Made by a program: the position numbers and the translations under genes
The notes under the pieces: generated by a model
The model's database searches: none
Seen by the model: the letters and a program-made list of their open reading frames with translations, nothing else
What the model was told of the DNA's origin: nothing
Part shown: positions 47,102-57,279 of the stretch, piece after piece
Numbering within the stretch: position 1 is the first letter of the stretch
How the letters are laid out: the number at the start of each line of letters is the position of its first letter
Assembly (NCBI GenBank): GCA_963723455.1
Contig: CAVRQM010000001.1
Span: forward strand, 1,488,001 to 1,552,000
Source: CAVRQM01 sp963723455
Lineage (GTDB): Bacteria; Pseudomonadota; Alphaproteobacteria; Acetobacterales; Acetobacteraceae
Length of the DNA: 64,000 bases
Reading direction: 5' to 3'

Positions 47102-48617
47102 ATGCATCGGATTGTGCTGATCTTTTCCGCGATGGTGCTGCTTGCCGGCGCCTGCCCGGCGCGGGCGCAGACGGGTCCGGGCGTCGCCGGGTTCCATGCC
47201 GACCCGGCGCGCAGCGGCCGCTACGTCGTGCCCGGCCTGACCTGGGCCACCGCGCCGCTGATGCACCGGGTGGCATCGTTCCAGGGCGTCACCGCCGGGG
47301 CCGCCAGCGCCCAGCCGCTGTACTGGCTGCCGCCCGGGCGCGGCGAACGGGCGCGTCATCGTGGCGACCATATCGGGCGCGGTGCAGGCGTTCAACTCCG
47401 TGACCGGCGCGCCGATCTGGAGCGCCCAGCTGGGGCCGCGTCTGCGCAAGTTCACGGTCCCGTGCGGCGGCGGCAGCACGTTCGGCGTGGTCGGCACGCC
47501 GGTCATCGATGCGGCGCAGGGCGCGATCTACCTGGACGCGCTGACCCTGGAGAACGGCGCTCCGCAGCATGAGCTGTACGGCCTGTCGCTGCTCGACGGA
47601 TCGGTGCTGCCGGGCTGGCCGGTCAACGTGCAGCAGGCGCTGACCGCCGCCGGCTATGCCTTCAATCCGTCGGTGCAGGACCAGCACGGCGGGCTGGCGC
47701 TGGTTGGCGGCGTCATCTACGTCGCCTATGGCGGCATGGGCGGCGATTGCGGCGTCTATCACGGCTGGGTGCTGGGCCTGCAGGAAACGCCGCCGCTGCT
47801 GGCCGGTGTGTGGCAGACCAGCGGCGAATGGGGCGGCATCTGGTCGCCCGGGGGCGTCACCTACGACGGCGCCTCGCTGTTCGTGACCACCGGCAACACC
47901 ATCAAGGGCACCAAGGCCTGGAGCGACGGCGAGGCGGTGATCCGGCTGCCGTTCACCCTGCAGCACTCAGCTGATCCGCACGACTATTTCGTCCCGGCCA
48001 ACTGGACGGCGCTCGATCGGGCGGATTCGGATGTCGGCGCCACCGGCCCGCTGCCGATCGACGTTCCGCTCCCGGGCGGCGGCACGGCGCCGATGATCTT
48101 CGCGATCAACAAGGGCGGGACCGCCTACCTGCTCGACCGCACCAATCTCGGCGGCGTCGGTCACGCCCTGCTGAGCCAGCAGGTGACGACGAACCAAGTG
48201 CGGACGGCGCCGGCCGCCTATCCGTCCCCCGACGGCGTGTTCGTGGCGTTGTCCGGCAGCGGCAATGCCTGTCCGGGCGGGGGCGCCAATGCGCTGACCG
48301 TGCTGGATGTCACCGACGCCGCCGCCCCGGCGATCGGCACGGCGTGGTGCGCGGCGTTCAGCGGGCAAGGCTCGCCGATCGCCACCAGCAGCGATGGCAC
48401 CGCCGATGCGATGGTCTGGAGCCTGGGCGCGACCGGAGACAACCTGCTGCACGGCTTCCGTGGCGACACCGGCACGGTGCTGTTCGCCGGCGGCGGCCCG
48501 GGCGACGCGATGACCGGCCTGCGCAAGTTCTCCACTATCCTGGCGGCCGAGGGCCGGCTGTTCGTGGCCGGACAGAACCAGCTGTACGCTTTCAGCCCCG
48601 ATCCGATGCAGCAATGA
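47102..48617 (+). CDS. Exported PQQ-like beta-propeller repeat protein (frameshifted)
   Basis: A signal peptide (MHRIVLIFSAMVLLAGACPA) is followed by about 60 residues of mature protein. The frame then shifts near 47348, where one extra G is likely. The second frame continues NGRVIVATISGAVQAFNSVTG and shows repeated propeller blades of the type VYVATxxGxVxAxDxxTG. It ends FVAGQNQLYAFSPDP. BamB- or PQQ-binding-like domains of this type act in the periplasm, but catalytic or cofactor residues are not evident, so it may not be an enzyme. A tRNA-Met gene follows 30 bases downstream on the other strand. Confidence 0.72.
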
Positions 48618-48647
48618 GGGAGCGGACGAACGTGTCCGCCGCGGGGC

Positions 48648-48722
48648 TGGTAGCGCCGGCCGGATTTGAACCAGCGACCAAGGGATTATGATTCCCCTGC
48701 TCTACCACTGAGCTACGGCGCC
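48648..48722 (-). tRNA. tRNA-Met (anticodon CAT, elongator type)
   Basis: The minus strand gives acceptor GGCGCCG with CGGCGCT (one G-U pair), a D arm with AGCTCAGTGGTAGAGC, an anticodon stem GGGGA/TCCCT with loop ATCATAA, and a T arm with GGTTCAAATCC, then A-CCA. The paired first acceptor position and the absence of the three G-C pairs typical of initiator anticodon stems make it elongator tRNA-Met. A tRNA-Ile read by modified CAU is less likely. Confidence 0.9.
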
Positions 48723-48780
48723 ATCGCGGGCAGGCGGGGTGGCAATACTGCCCGCCATCCCTGTCCGTCAACCGGCCGGC

Positions 48781-50352
48781 TCACGCGGAGCCGTGGCCGA
48801 GCGACGCCATCGCCAGCGATACTGCCCCGTCCGCCTGGATCAGGCCCGCGCCGGTGCCGCCGGGCGGTCCCAGCGCCGGGGTCGCTGATTGCTCCAGCGC
48901 GGCGCTCACCTGCCCCGGCGTCAGGTCGGGATTGGCCTGCAGCATCAGCGCCGCCACCGCCGCGGCGCTCGGAGCGGCGGCGGAGGTGCCGTAGAACGGC
49001 GCGAACACGCTGGTCATGCTGCCGTCCGGCGCCACGAAGCTGACCTTGCCGGCGTCCAGCGGGGCGGACAGCCGGTTGCCCTGCGCAGTCGAACAGCAGG
49101 CTGCCCGGGCCGACCGAGGAAAACTGCTCCGTCTGGTCGCTGCCGCCGAACCGGGGAGACGCCGACCAGGCCATCGCGCCCACGGTATTCGCGCCGGCAA
49201 CCAGTTCGTGCCCGGTCACCGTGCCGGAGCCTTGGCCGGCGCGCGGATCGTCGATCGTGGCGTTGCCGTAGGCGATGAACTTGAACCGGCCGGGCGGGGT
49301 CGCAATGCCGTTGGCGACCACCACCAGCCGAAAGCCGGTCTGCCCGGTGGTGTTGGCGAACTGCAGAAGCTGCTCGGGGTTCTGGCCCACCGTCAGCGCC
49401 CCCGCCGTGCCGATCAGCTGGCCGCCGCTGGTGTACAGCGCCATTGCCAGACTGTTGGCCGCACCGTGCCCCGCGCCGATGCCGGCGAACGGCTGGTCCC
49501 ATTGCAGGTCGATCGCGACTTGGCCGTTCATCGGTATTGTGAGGTCGATCCAGGGCTTCGGCGCGCCCGGCTCGCCGAAATCGGCCACCACCCAATTGCC
49601 CGGCAGCCCGGCCAACTGGGTCAGCGTCGGGCTGAACGCGGCGTCGTAGAAATTGCGCCCCTCGTTGCTGGCCGAGGTGAAATAGCTGACGCCCTGCGCC
49701 ACCGCCTGCTCCACCGCCTGTTGCAGCAGGCTGCCATCCTGGAAGAACGGCTCGTCCAGATAGGCCACGTCGTCGACGATGACGCGGGCGCCGGCGGCGG
49801 CGAGTTCGGCGATGCCGGCGGCGAAATCGGCCTCGCCGCCGGTCGCGGTGTGGAACAGGATCTGCGCGCCGGGCGCGATCGCATGCACCAGGTCGGCCAT
49901 CGCCCGTCCCTCGTCATTGCCGCCGGCCGGCCCTTCCTGCAGCACCTGCACCCCGGCCGGCAGGTCGCCGTCTGGCGACGTCGCCCGCATAGCCGCCGCG
50001 CAGGTTGAAGCTGTCCGACAGGATGCCGATCCTCACGCCGGCGCCGGTCACGCCATACTCGCGCCCGCGCCAGGTCGCCGCGCACCGCGAGGTCGGAATC
50101 GTCGTCGGTGCTGGCCACGACCGCTCCCGGCAGCGCCGACGCGGCGGACCCGTCCAGCACGAACCGCATGGCGTGCGGTCCGAGCGCCGCGGACAGCAGG
50201 TCCAGGCCGCCGGTCTCGTCGCGAAGCCAGCCCGCGCCCGGATCAGCCGCAGCAGCCGCAAGACCGTCGCCCGGACCGGGCGCGGCGGCGGCCGGCCGTT
50301 CGGCCCGTGCCGTGGCCGGGGCGTCTGGCAGCAGCGGACGGAAGCGTTGCAC
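48781..50352 (-). CDS. Subtilisin-like (S8) serine peptidase with altered His motif (three frameshifts)
   Basis: Four frames together give about 520 residues. GTG 50352 starts an N-terminal prodomain-like segment. After a shift near 50070 comes the Asp motif VRIGILSDSFNL. After a shift near 49990, the expected HGT region reads NDEGRAMADLVHAIAPGAQ. Near 49089 another shift leads to the Ser motif YGTSAAAPSAAAVAALML and C-terminal GAGLIQADGAV. Known S8 subgroups with DEG in place of HGT exist, so the motif may be real. No clear signal peptide is seen at the start given. The indels look like sequence errors. Confidence 0.78.
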
Positions 50353-50445
50353 GAGCCAACTCCGTGTCAGCGGGTGGCCGCGCCATCCCGTCCACGGATA
50401 CGCGTCTCATAAATTGGCTTCCGTCTTATTACCGGCGCGCACGTC

Positions 50446-51184
50446 TCACTGCCGCGGAGCGGCCAGTTCGATCAGCCGGCCCCAGCGCCCGTTCGAGAAC
50501 AGATGCGCGTAGATCGCCGCCACCCAGCCCATGCGCCGCCATTCCAGGAAGCGGGCGTCGTCGAGTTCGGCGAAGCGCTCTGGCTTGACCAGCTTGAAGC
50601 CGCGCATGCGGGCCGCGCCGCCGCCGGTGAAATTGACGGTGGCCTCCTCCTCCTCCAGCAGGCCGGCCGCATCCAGGGCACGGCCGAACATCGCTGGCTG
50701 CCACCACCGCCTCGCGATAGGCGGTGCAGAAGCCGATGGCGTCGTTCAGCGCCGAGGTCGGCCGGCCATCCTCGAACAGCCGCACGCCGTGCTCGCTGCT
50801 CAGCGCCGCGGCGTCGGGCTCCATGCCGACATACAGGGCCTTGGCTGGCCGGATCCTCGACGAAGACGAACGGGAAGCAGCGGATATAGGCGGGCACATA
50901 GCTGTCGGTCAGCCAGCTGCCGCCCGGCGCCACGAACAGGTTGACTCCCTCGCGCAGGCCCAGCAGCGCCACCGGCACCGGGTCCGGGCCGCTGGTGAAC
51001 AGCACCGGATAGTGCTGCGCCGCGGTCTCCAGTTCGCTCAGGCCGAGCGGGACGGATTGCGCCTGTGCGGCGAAGGCGAAGCCGGTGGCGCGGTCGAGCG
51101 CAGATCGCGGGTGCGTGGTCGGGTTGACGCCAACCACCCGCTGAAGAACAGCGGCAGGCTCGGCGGGGCGGGCGCGTCGGACAT
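50446..51184 (-). CDS. SapC-family protein (frameshifted)
   Basis: From ATG 51184 (MSDAPAPPSLPLFFS) a shift leads to VVGVNPTTHPRSALDRA, AQHYPVLFTSGPDPVPVALLGL and SYVPAYIRCFPFVFVEDP. Another shift leads to LYVGMEPDAAAL and RLFEDGRPTSALNDAIGFC, and a third to VNFTGGGAARMRGFKLVKPERFAEL. These are the consecutive blocks of SapC proteins, first linked to the Campylobacter S-layer region but widespread and uncharacterised. About 245 residues when joined. Divergent from the Crp/Fnr regulator with a 200-bp gap. Confidence 0.8.
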
Positions 51185-51385
51185 GGCGGGCCTTGTAGGA
51201 TGCGGGGGGAGCCGTTCCAGCTTGCACCGGATCGGCGGCCGCGCGCCAGTCGCGCCAGCGCTGGCTGCCCGCCAACAAAGGCCGCTGACGCGCGCTGCGT
51301 TCTCGGCTACCACATGGCATGGACTCCGCATCCCGATCCGCGCCCGCTGCACGCGAAGCGGAACCAGCCGCGGATCACGCTGGCG

Positions 51386-52068
51386 ATGAAGCGCGACGCG
51401 CTGCTCGAGCAGCCCGTTCTTCCGCCCGATGCGCGCGCAGGAGATCGACGAGATTGTCGCCCACGCCAGCGAGCGCCGGGTGTCGCGCGGCACGCGGGTG
51501 TTCGAGCGTGGCGACGAGGGCCAGAGCATGATGGCGGTGCTGGCCGGGCGCATCCGCGTCGGCAGCCTCTCGCCCGAGGGCCGCGAGGTCACCTACAACC
51601 TCATCGGCCCGGGCGAGATTTTCGGCGAGATCGCGCTGCTCGACGGCAAGCCGCGCACCGCCCACGCGGTCGCGGTCGAGGACACCACGCTGATGACCGT
51701 CGAGCGGCGGCATTTCCTGCCGCTGCTGATGCGCCATGAGGGCATGGTCGAGCGGCTGCTGGTGGTGCTGTGCGACCGGCTGCGCCGGACCACGCTGGCG
51801 ATGGAGGAGATCGCGCTATTCGATCTGCCGGCGCGGCTGGCGCGGGTGCTGTGCAAGATGGCCGAGGATGCCGGGCGGCCGTTGCCGACAGGCGGCGTGC
51901 GGATCGACGTGAAGCTGTCGCAGCGGGATCTGGCGACGCTGGTGGCCAGCACGCGCGAGAGCGTCAACAAGCAATTGAAGGTCTGGCGCGACAGCGGCGC
52001 GGTGTCGTTGCAGGCCGGCTACCTGGTGCTGCACGACGCGAGCGGCGCTGCGCCGGCTGTTCGAGTAG
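51386..52068 (+). CDS. Crp/Fnr-family transcriptional regulator (frameshifted at both ends)
   Basis: The central frame has the cyclic-nucleotide-binding fold (RGTRVFERGDEGQSMMAVLAG, GEIFGEIALLDGKPRTA) and a C-terminal winged helix (LSQRDLATLVASTRESVNKQL). Before it, ATG 51386 opens MKRDALLEQ and joins after a shift near 51412 to PFFRPMRAQEIDEIV, a normal family start. Near 52045 another shift gives the normal end ALRRLFE with TAG at 52068. No cysteines for an FNR iron-sulfur cluster are visible, so it is more Crp- than Fnr-like. About 225 residues. Divergent from sapC; the target is unknown. Confidence 0.88.
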
Positions 52069-52089
52069 CGCGGCGGGCCGCCGGGTGGG

Positions 52090-53082
52090 TCAGTCCGCCG
52101 CCGCCGGCAGCTTGACGCCCGCACCGCCGCTCAGCAGGCGCTCGAAATAGGCGATCGTCCGGCCAGCCCGTGATCCAGACGCCACGCGCGGGCGCCAGTC
52201 CAGCAGCGACTCCGCGCGCGCGATGTCCGGGCAGCGTTGCATCGGGTCGTCGGCCGGCAGCGGGCGATGCACCAGGCGCGCACGCGAACCGGTCAGCGTC
52301 GAGGATACGCTCGGCCAGCGCGCGCACCGTGATCTCGTGCGGGTTGCCGAGGTTGATCGGCCCGGTCACCTCGGCCGGGCTGGCCATCAGCCGCATCAGC
52401 CCCTCGATCAGGTCGTCCACGTAGCAGAATGCGCGGGTCTGCGTGCCCTCGCCGTACAGCGTGATGTCCTCGCCGCGCAGCGCCTGGACGATGAAGTTGG
52501 ACACCACGCGCCCGTCATTCGGGTGCATGCGCGGCCCGTAGGTGTTGAAGATCCGCGCCACCTTGATCTGCACGCGATGCTGGCGGTGGTAGTCGAAGAA
52601 CAGCGTCTCGGCGCAGCGCTTGCCCTCGTCGTAGCAGGCGCGCGGCCCGATCGGGCTGGTGTTGCCGCGATACTCCTCGGTCTGCGGATGCACCGTGGGG
52701 TCGCCGTAGACCTCCGAGGTCGAGGCCTGCAGCACGCGGCGCGCTGCAGCCGCTTGGCCATGCCGAGCACGTGGATTGCGCCGATCACGCTGGTCTTGGT
52801 GGTCTGCACCGGATCGAACTGGTAATGTACCGGCGAGGCCGGGCAGGCGAGGTTGAAGATCTCGTCCACCTCGACGAACAGCGGGAAGGTCACGTCGTGG
52901 CGCATCGCCTCGAAATGCGGATCGGCCAGCAGGTGCGCGACATTGTCGCGCCGGCCGGTGAAGTAGTTGTCGACCGCCAGCACGTCGCAGCCCCGCGCCA
53001 GCAGCCGCTCGCACAGATGCGAGCCAAGGAAGCCTGCGCCGCCGGTGACCAGGACACGCTTGCGGGTGACACCCTGTGCCAT
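52090..53082 (-). CDS. UDP-glucuronate decarboxylase (UDP-xylose synthase)-like SDR (multiple frameshifts)
   Basis: The extended SDR enzyme has VLVTGGAGFLGSHLCERLL at the NAD site, then FNLACPASPVHYQFDPVQT. A shift near 52745 leads to VLQASTSEVYGDPTVHPQ and the catalytic PRACYDEGKRCAETL (Y-x3-K), then RIFNTYGPRMHPNDGRVV. Near 52303 another shift leads to RARLVHRPLPADDPMQRCPDI. Near 52185 and 52166 two compensating shifts hide LDHGLARTIAYFERLL. Joined, it has about 320 residues and closely fits UXS, which makes UDP-xylose for glycans. It could serve the glycosyltransferases to the left. Confidence 0.88.
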
Positions 53083-53178
53083 GCCGTTGCGCCCGTTCCG
53101 TGGTGCTGGAGCGAGGTAGTGGCAAGCCGCGACGGCGGCAAACCGCCCGGGCGGCGTTCACGGGCGGCAGCGGGTACA

Positions 53179-54168
53179 TCAGCCGCCCGCCGTCCACAGC
53201 GCGTTCGGCACGCGCGGCAGACGCAACGGCGAGGCGTCGCCCAGGTCGCGCCGGAACAGCTCGGCGTAGCTGCCGACCGCGGCGACGGCGCGCAGCGACC
53301 AGCCGGGAGCCAGGCCGAGCACCTGCGCGACCGCCCGATCGCCGGGCAGCAGATCGCCCGGCCTCGCCAGCGTCTGCGCCGAAGCGGCATCGGCCTGCAT
53401 CACCCCTTCCAGTTCGGCCTGCAGCAGCGCCGAGACGGCGCGATCGACGATCCGGCCCCATTGCGGGTCGCTGTCCGGCCAGGCCGGGGCAATGGGATCG
53501 AGGCTGATCGCTTGCGGCAGAATGACGAAGTCGGCGGCCCGGGCATGGAACTGCGCCCGGGCATCGGCCAGGTGCGAGAGGTCGCCGGCCATGGCCGCGC
53601 AATGGCCGGTGACGAGCGCCGCCTCCATCTCGCCCGCCTCCCGGAACGGAAACGGCAGGAACGCGATCTTTCGCGCGGACAGAACCGCCTGCACCGTGTC
53701 GGCCGCCGGGGTGCCGGCGAGGAAGCAGACCTGTCGGCCGGCCAGGTCGGCAGGCGAGGCGATGTGGGCGGCGCGTTCCACCAGGAAGCTCTGGCCATCG
53801 AGGAACACCGGCCGGCCGAACGCGATGTGGAACAGCGGCCCGGCGGTCAGGCGGGCGCTGGCGCCCAGCAGCAGATCGGCCTGGCCGGCGCGGATTGCCG
53901 CAAAACCGTGCTGCTCGTCGGGATAGGCCGCCAGCCGCACCCTGTCCGCATCGCCCAGCACGGCGGCCGCCACCGCCCGGCAGATGTCGCGGTCCAGCGC
54001 CGGCAGGGCGCCGTGCGTATCGTCCTCGGTATAGTCGGCCGGCTCGGACAGCATGCCGCAGGCCAGCACGCCGGCCTGCCGGATACGGTCCAGCACGGCG
54101 TCCGCACGGGCCGGAGCGGCGCCTGCCAGGAGGCACAGCGCCACGGCGATCGCTGGCAATCGCAGCAC
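53179..54168 (-). CDS. Periplasmic solute-binding protein, amino-acid (family 3) type
   Basis: About 329 residues, with a signal peptide from GTG 54168 (VLRLPAIAVALCLLAGAAPA, cleavage near ARA). The mature protein starts DAVLDRIRQAGVLACGM and has RDICRAVAAAVLGDADRVRL and ADLLLGASARLT, then ASPADLAGRQVCFLAG, the layout of general L-amino-acid binding proteins (AapJ/BztA type). No matching permease genes are adjacent, so the transport partner is elsewhere or this is an orphan sensor. It lies 11 bases after the phosphoesterase stop and may be co-transcribed with it. This frame is intact. Confidence 0.8.
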   Translation of the reverse strand: MLRLPAIAVALCLLAGAAPARADAVLDRIRQAGVLACGMLSEPADYTEDDTHGALPALDRDICRAVAAAVLGDADRVRLAAYPDEQHGFAAIRAGQADLLLGASARLTAGPLFHIAFGRPVFLDGQSFLVERAAHIASPADLAGRQVCFLAGTPAADTVQAVLSARKIAFLPFPFREAGEMEAALVTGHCAAMAGDLSHLADARAQFHARAADFVILPQAISLDPIAPAWPDSDPQWGRIVDRAVSALLQAELEGVMQADAASAQTLARPGDLLPGDRAVAQVLGLAPGWSLRAVAAVGSYAELFRRDLGDASPLRLPRVPNALWTAGG

Positions 54169-54179
54169 GGAGGCGAGGC

Positions 54180-56267
54180 CTACGGCGTCCAGCCGCCCGA
54201 GGTCGGGAATGCCTGGGGTGGTGCCGGGACGCGGGTTGAAATCGGCCGGCGCCGGATCGATCAGCCTGCCGCCCACATAGTCGGTCGGCACGATGTTGAG
54301 CGCGGTGCAGCCGTGGCCGCCGTAATGCGGCAGGGCCATCGCGCTCGCCGGGATCATCGCGTACTCGGCCGGCAGGCGGTGCGCGGCGCCCAGTCAGGCG
54401 GCTGTTGTCGAAGGCGTCGGTACAGGTCGCCGATGCCCGGCACCAGCGCCGTCGGCCGGGCCGAGATTGTCCTGGCCGAACTCGGTCTTGCCCGAGCTGG
54501 CGAGCCTCGCAGCTCGTCCGGCAGGTCAAGGCGAGCGGGGTCAGGTTGAACAGCTCGTCGATGAACTTGATGACCGAACTGTGCTCGGTATAGGCGTGGC
54601 TGATCGTGTGCGCCCGGCTGTACGGCGAGATGACGATGGCCGGAATGCGCGGGCCGCCGTCCAGCGGGTTGCCCTCCGGATCGAGCGCGCGAATGTTCGG
54701 CGTGGGTGTGATCGTATAGCCCGTCGGTCTCGTCATAGGTGATGATGATGGCGCTGTCCTGCCAGTACGGGCTGGCGGCGATCGCGTTGACTTCGTCGGC
54801 CAGCAGCCCCTCGGAGATCTGCGCGTCGGAATAGCCCGGATGATCGTCGTTGCCGGGGAAGTTGGCCTGCACCGTCGGGATTCGGGTCGAGCGGCTTCAG
54901 CCCGTCGATGATTGCCGTAGCCGCCGCGCACATAGAACACGCCGCCGTCGGCGGCGATAGGCTGCCGGCGCTGATCGCGCTGTAGAAATCGCCCAGCCCG
55001 CGCAGGTGCTTGGCCACCACCGGGTTGTCGCCGACATAGCCGAAATACTGCGGGCCGTTGTGGTGGGTGATGTAGTCGGCATTGCTGGTCGGACCGCTGC
55101 TGTCGGTCGGCTCGTGGTCATAGCCTTCCTGATACCAGCCCCAGTGGCACCGTCATCGGGTTCTTGCTGGCAATGGCGCTCGATGTCCTGCTGCACGTCG
55201 CGCCAGGTCGAGCGCCGGGTTCTGGTCGGCCTGGATCGTCTTGGTGATGGCCGGACCCATGAACGACAGCGGCAGGGTCGCATAGGTCTGGTTCAGCGTC
55301 GGCGTCGCCGGCGACACGTCGTTCGGCCCGTAGGGCGGCTTTTTCGGCGATGGTGTCGAGGTTCGAGCCGGCGAACGGGCCGGGGTCGCTGACGACCGGC
55401 TCGCCGCCGGTGGCCGCGACCACCGGGCTGCCGGTGTTATTGCTGCCCTCGGACGGGATGCAGCGCCCATTGCGTGTCGCCCGACTGGCCGGCGATCATG
55501 GCGATCGCGTTCGGCGTGGACGGGCCGATCACGGTCTGGTGGAAATTGTCGAACAGCGTGAAGCGATCGGCGTACTGCCACAGGAACGGCACGGTGTCGC
55601 AATCGTATATGCGACATCGCCAGTTCGCCATACTGCTTCCGCTGCTCGGAGGGTCGGCGAGGTCGGCGGCAGCCTCGTGGTCGTCGAGACGATCTGGCCG
55701 CCGAGCGTGGTCAGGCCTTCCTCATCCAGCGCGTAGCGGTCGTTCAGCGCGATGCCGTTCCGCGATATCGAGGCTGTTGTCGATGCCGGTATGCGAGTGA
55801 TCGACCGAGTCGGTGTCGGCCGGGTATAGCGGCACGGTCTTGCCGTTGACGTCAGTGATCGTCTGCGGAATCAGGAACGGCGAGATCGTGCCGGCGCTGC
55901 CGTCGGCATTGACGATCGGCTGCGTGAATCCGGGTGTCTGCGAGGCCGGCTGCGAGAACAGGCCGTCGGCGCCGGGGAAGGTGCCGAAGTGGAAGTCGAA
56001 CGAGCGGTTCTCCTGGAACAGCACGAATACGTATTTCACCTGCTTGCGCAGCAGGGCGATCTTGGCGTCGTGCGTCAGCGCCGGCTCGCTGCCCAGCGGC
56101 AGCACCTGCGCCGCGACTGCTGGACTGGACGGGCGGCCGAGCTGAATCGGCGGCTTTGCCGCGAAGACGATCTGCGACTGCAGCATCGCCGCGCTCGCCA
56201 CGACGGCGCAGGAGGCGCGAAGCCGTTGTCTGGAGATCGATGGGCTCGTTCCTTTTCGTCTATTCAC
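54180..56267 (-). CDS. Exported phosphoesterase (acid phosphatase / phospholipase C family), heavily frameshifted
   Basis: From GTG 56267 a signal-like segment (RLRASCAVVASAAMLQSQ) leads to the family hallmark YVFVLFQENRSFDFHFGTFPG (E-N-R-S-F-D). Further blocks in alternating frames are CDTVPFLWQYADRFTLFDNF, IAMIAGQSGDTQWALHP, QNPALDLADVQQDIER, IIITYDETDGLYDHT and PRIPAIVISPYSRAHT. Near the end come GHGCTALNIVPTDYVGG and PTSGGWTP followed by TAG at 54180. These are the PF04185 active-site and core segments. At least eight single-base shifts are needed. The enzyme would release phosphate from organic esters or phospholipids in the periplasm. A Pho box lies 82 bases upstream. Confidence 0.82.
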
Positions 56268-56310
56268 CGCCGCACCGGATCGCCGGAGCGAGACGGTTGC
56301 AGCCGCGTAT

Positions 56311-57273
56311 TCATGCGCCTGCGCGGCGGGCGTGGACATCACAGGTGTTTGACAGTCGGGTGACAATTCGCGTGAACCGCCGCCCTCTCGCCGGCGTCGC
56401 GGCCGGGGATGGCCGGCGCCGCCCCGCGGCCGTAAGCTGTGGGCAGAGCAGCCGCCCTGGAGGGACCATGATGAAGCTGAGCGCGCGCAACCAGATCAAG
56501 GGCCGGATCACCCTGGTCCAGAAAGGACAGACCACCGGCCATGTCCACATCGACATCGGCAACGGGGTCACTGTCCACTCATCCATCACCAACGAGGCGA
56601 TCGACGACCTGTCGCTGAAGGTGGGCGACGAGGCGATTGCCGTCATCAAGGCGTCGGATGTCATGGTGGCCAAGTAGCCGATGCGGTCCTCGGCGGTCGC
56701 GGTCTCGACCTGCTGCCCGAACCGGGTCCGGTACACCTGCATCGCTGCGTCATGCGCCGGGTCCGATGAGCTGCACAGGGCATCGGTCGCCAGCACGACG
56801 CGATAGCCGAGATCGACCGCGCCCAGCACCGTGGCGCTGACGCAGACGTCGGTCTCGCCGCCGCTGACCACCAGGCTGCGCGCCCCACGGTCGCGCAGGA
56901 TGCGGTCGAGCGCGCCGTTCATCCAGGGCGAGTACACGGTCTTGTCGAACAGCGCGGCCGGCGGCACCAGGGCCGCCAGCTCTGGCGCCAGCTCGATCAT
57001 GTCGCGGCCGAGCCGCTCCAGCGTCATCGACGCCCAGCGCCGGTAGTAGCGCCGCCACGCGCCGTCACCCTCGCCGGGGCGGCTGGCCGGAATGAAGCGA
57101 GTGAAGATGGTGCGCCCGGCGTGACGCTCGGCGATTCGCAGGGCGACCGGACGCACCCTGTCCATCCACGGCGTATGCCACTCGGTCGCCTCCGCGAACA
57201 TGCGCTGCATGTCCACGCAGAGATGCACCGCGTCGGACCCGATCGGGCCATACGGAAGCGCCTGCCCGCCCAT
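56311..57273 (-). CDS. Isochorismatase-like cysteine hydrolase, with unexplained long 3' extension
   Basis: The N-terminal 200 residues are a complete cysteine-hydrolase fold: Asp in LCVDMQRMFAEA, Lys in ALFDKTVYSPW and the nucleophile in GGETDVCVSATVLGAVDLGY. The domain ends near FGQQVETATAED (about 56690), yet the frame stays open for 125 more codons across the antisense of mop and into the intergenic region. That tail is basic and low in complexity and is probably not meaningful; a stop may be masked by an indel near 56690. The substrate is unknown; such enzymes hydrolyse amides or carbamates. Starts 43 bases after sufA on the same strand. Confidence 0.75.
   Translation of the reverse strand: MGGQALPYGPIGSDAVHLCVDMQRMFAEATEWHTPWMDRVRPVALRIAERHAGRTIFTRFIPASRPGEGDGAWRRYYRRWASMTLERLGRDMIELAPELAALVPPAALFDKTVYSPWMNGALDRILRDRGARSLVVSGGETDVCVSATVLGAVDLGYRVVLATDALCSSSDPAHDAAMQVYRTRFGQQVETATAEDRIGYLATMTSDALMTAIASSPTFSDRSSIASLVMDEWTVTPLPMSMWTWPVVCPFWTRVIRPLIWLRALSFIMVPPGRLLCPQLTAAGRRRPSPAATPARGRRFTRIVTRLSNTCDVHARRAGA
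56349..56366 (-). promoter_or_regulatory. Putative Pho box (PhoB site) before the phosphoesterase gene
   Basis: On the minus strand TTGTCAC, four bases (CCGA), then CTGTCAA form two direct 7-base repeats with 4-base spacing. The enterobacterial and rhizobial Pho box is CTGTCAT-N4-CTGTCAC, so both half-sites match well. It lies 82 bases before the GTG start of a phosphate-releasing enzyme, the expected kind of target. Confidence 0.7.
56468..56677 (+). CDS. Mop/TOBE single-domain molybdate-binding protein
   Basis: The 69-residue protein is a molbindin: MKLSARNQIKGRI, a central GHVHIDIGNGVTVHSSIT, and DLSLKVGDEAIAVIKASDVMV. These small OB-fold proteins assemble into hexamers that store or buffer molybdate in the cytoplasm. 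Two ATGs are adjacent (56468 and 56471), with GGAGGGA upstream. It is divergent from the phosphoesterase and lies antisense to the tail of the isochorismatase frame. No molybdate transporter genes are nearby. Confidence 0.93.
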   Translation: MMKLSARNQIKGRITLVQKGQTTGHVHIDIGNGVTVHSSITNEAIDDLSLKVGDEAIAVIKASDVMVAK

Positions 57274-57279
57274 GCGGCG

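Noticed and set aside
48648..48722. Initiator tRNA-fMet or tRNA-Ile(CAT) for the CAT tRNA
   Set aside because: The first acceptor pair is formed and the anticodon stem lacks the three consecutive G-C pairs of initiators. The stem-loop GGAATCATAATCC pattern is that of alphaproteobacterial elongator tRNA-Met, not Ile2.
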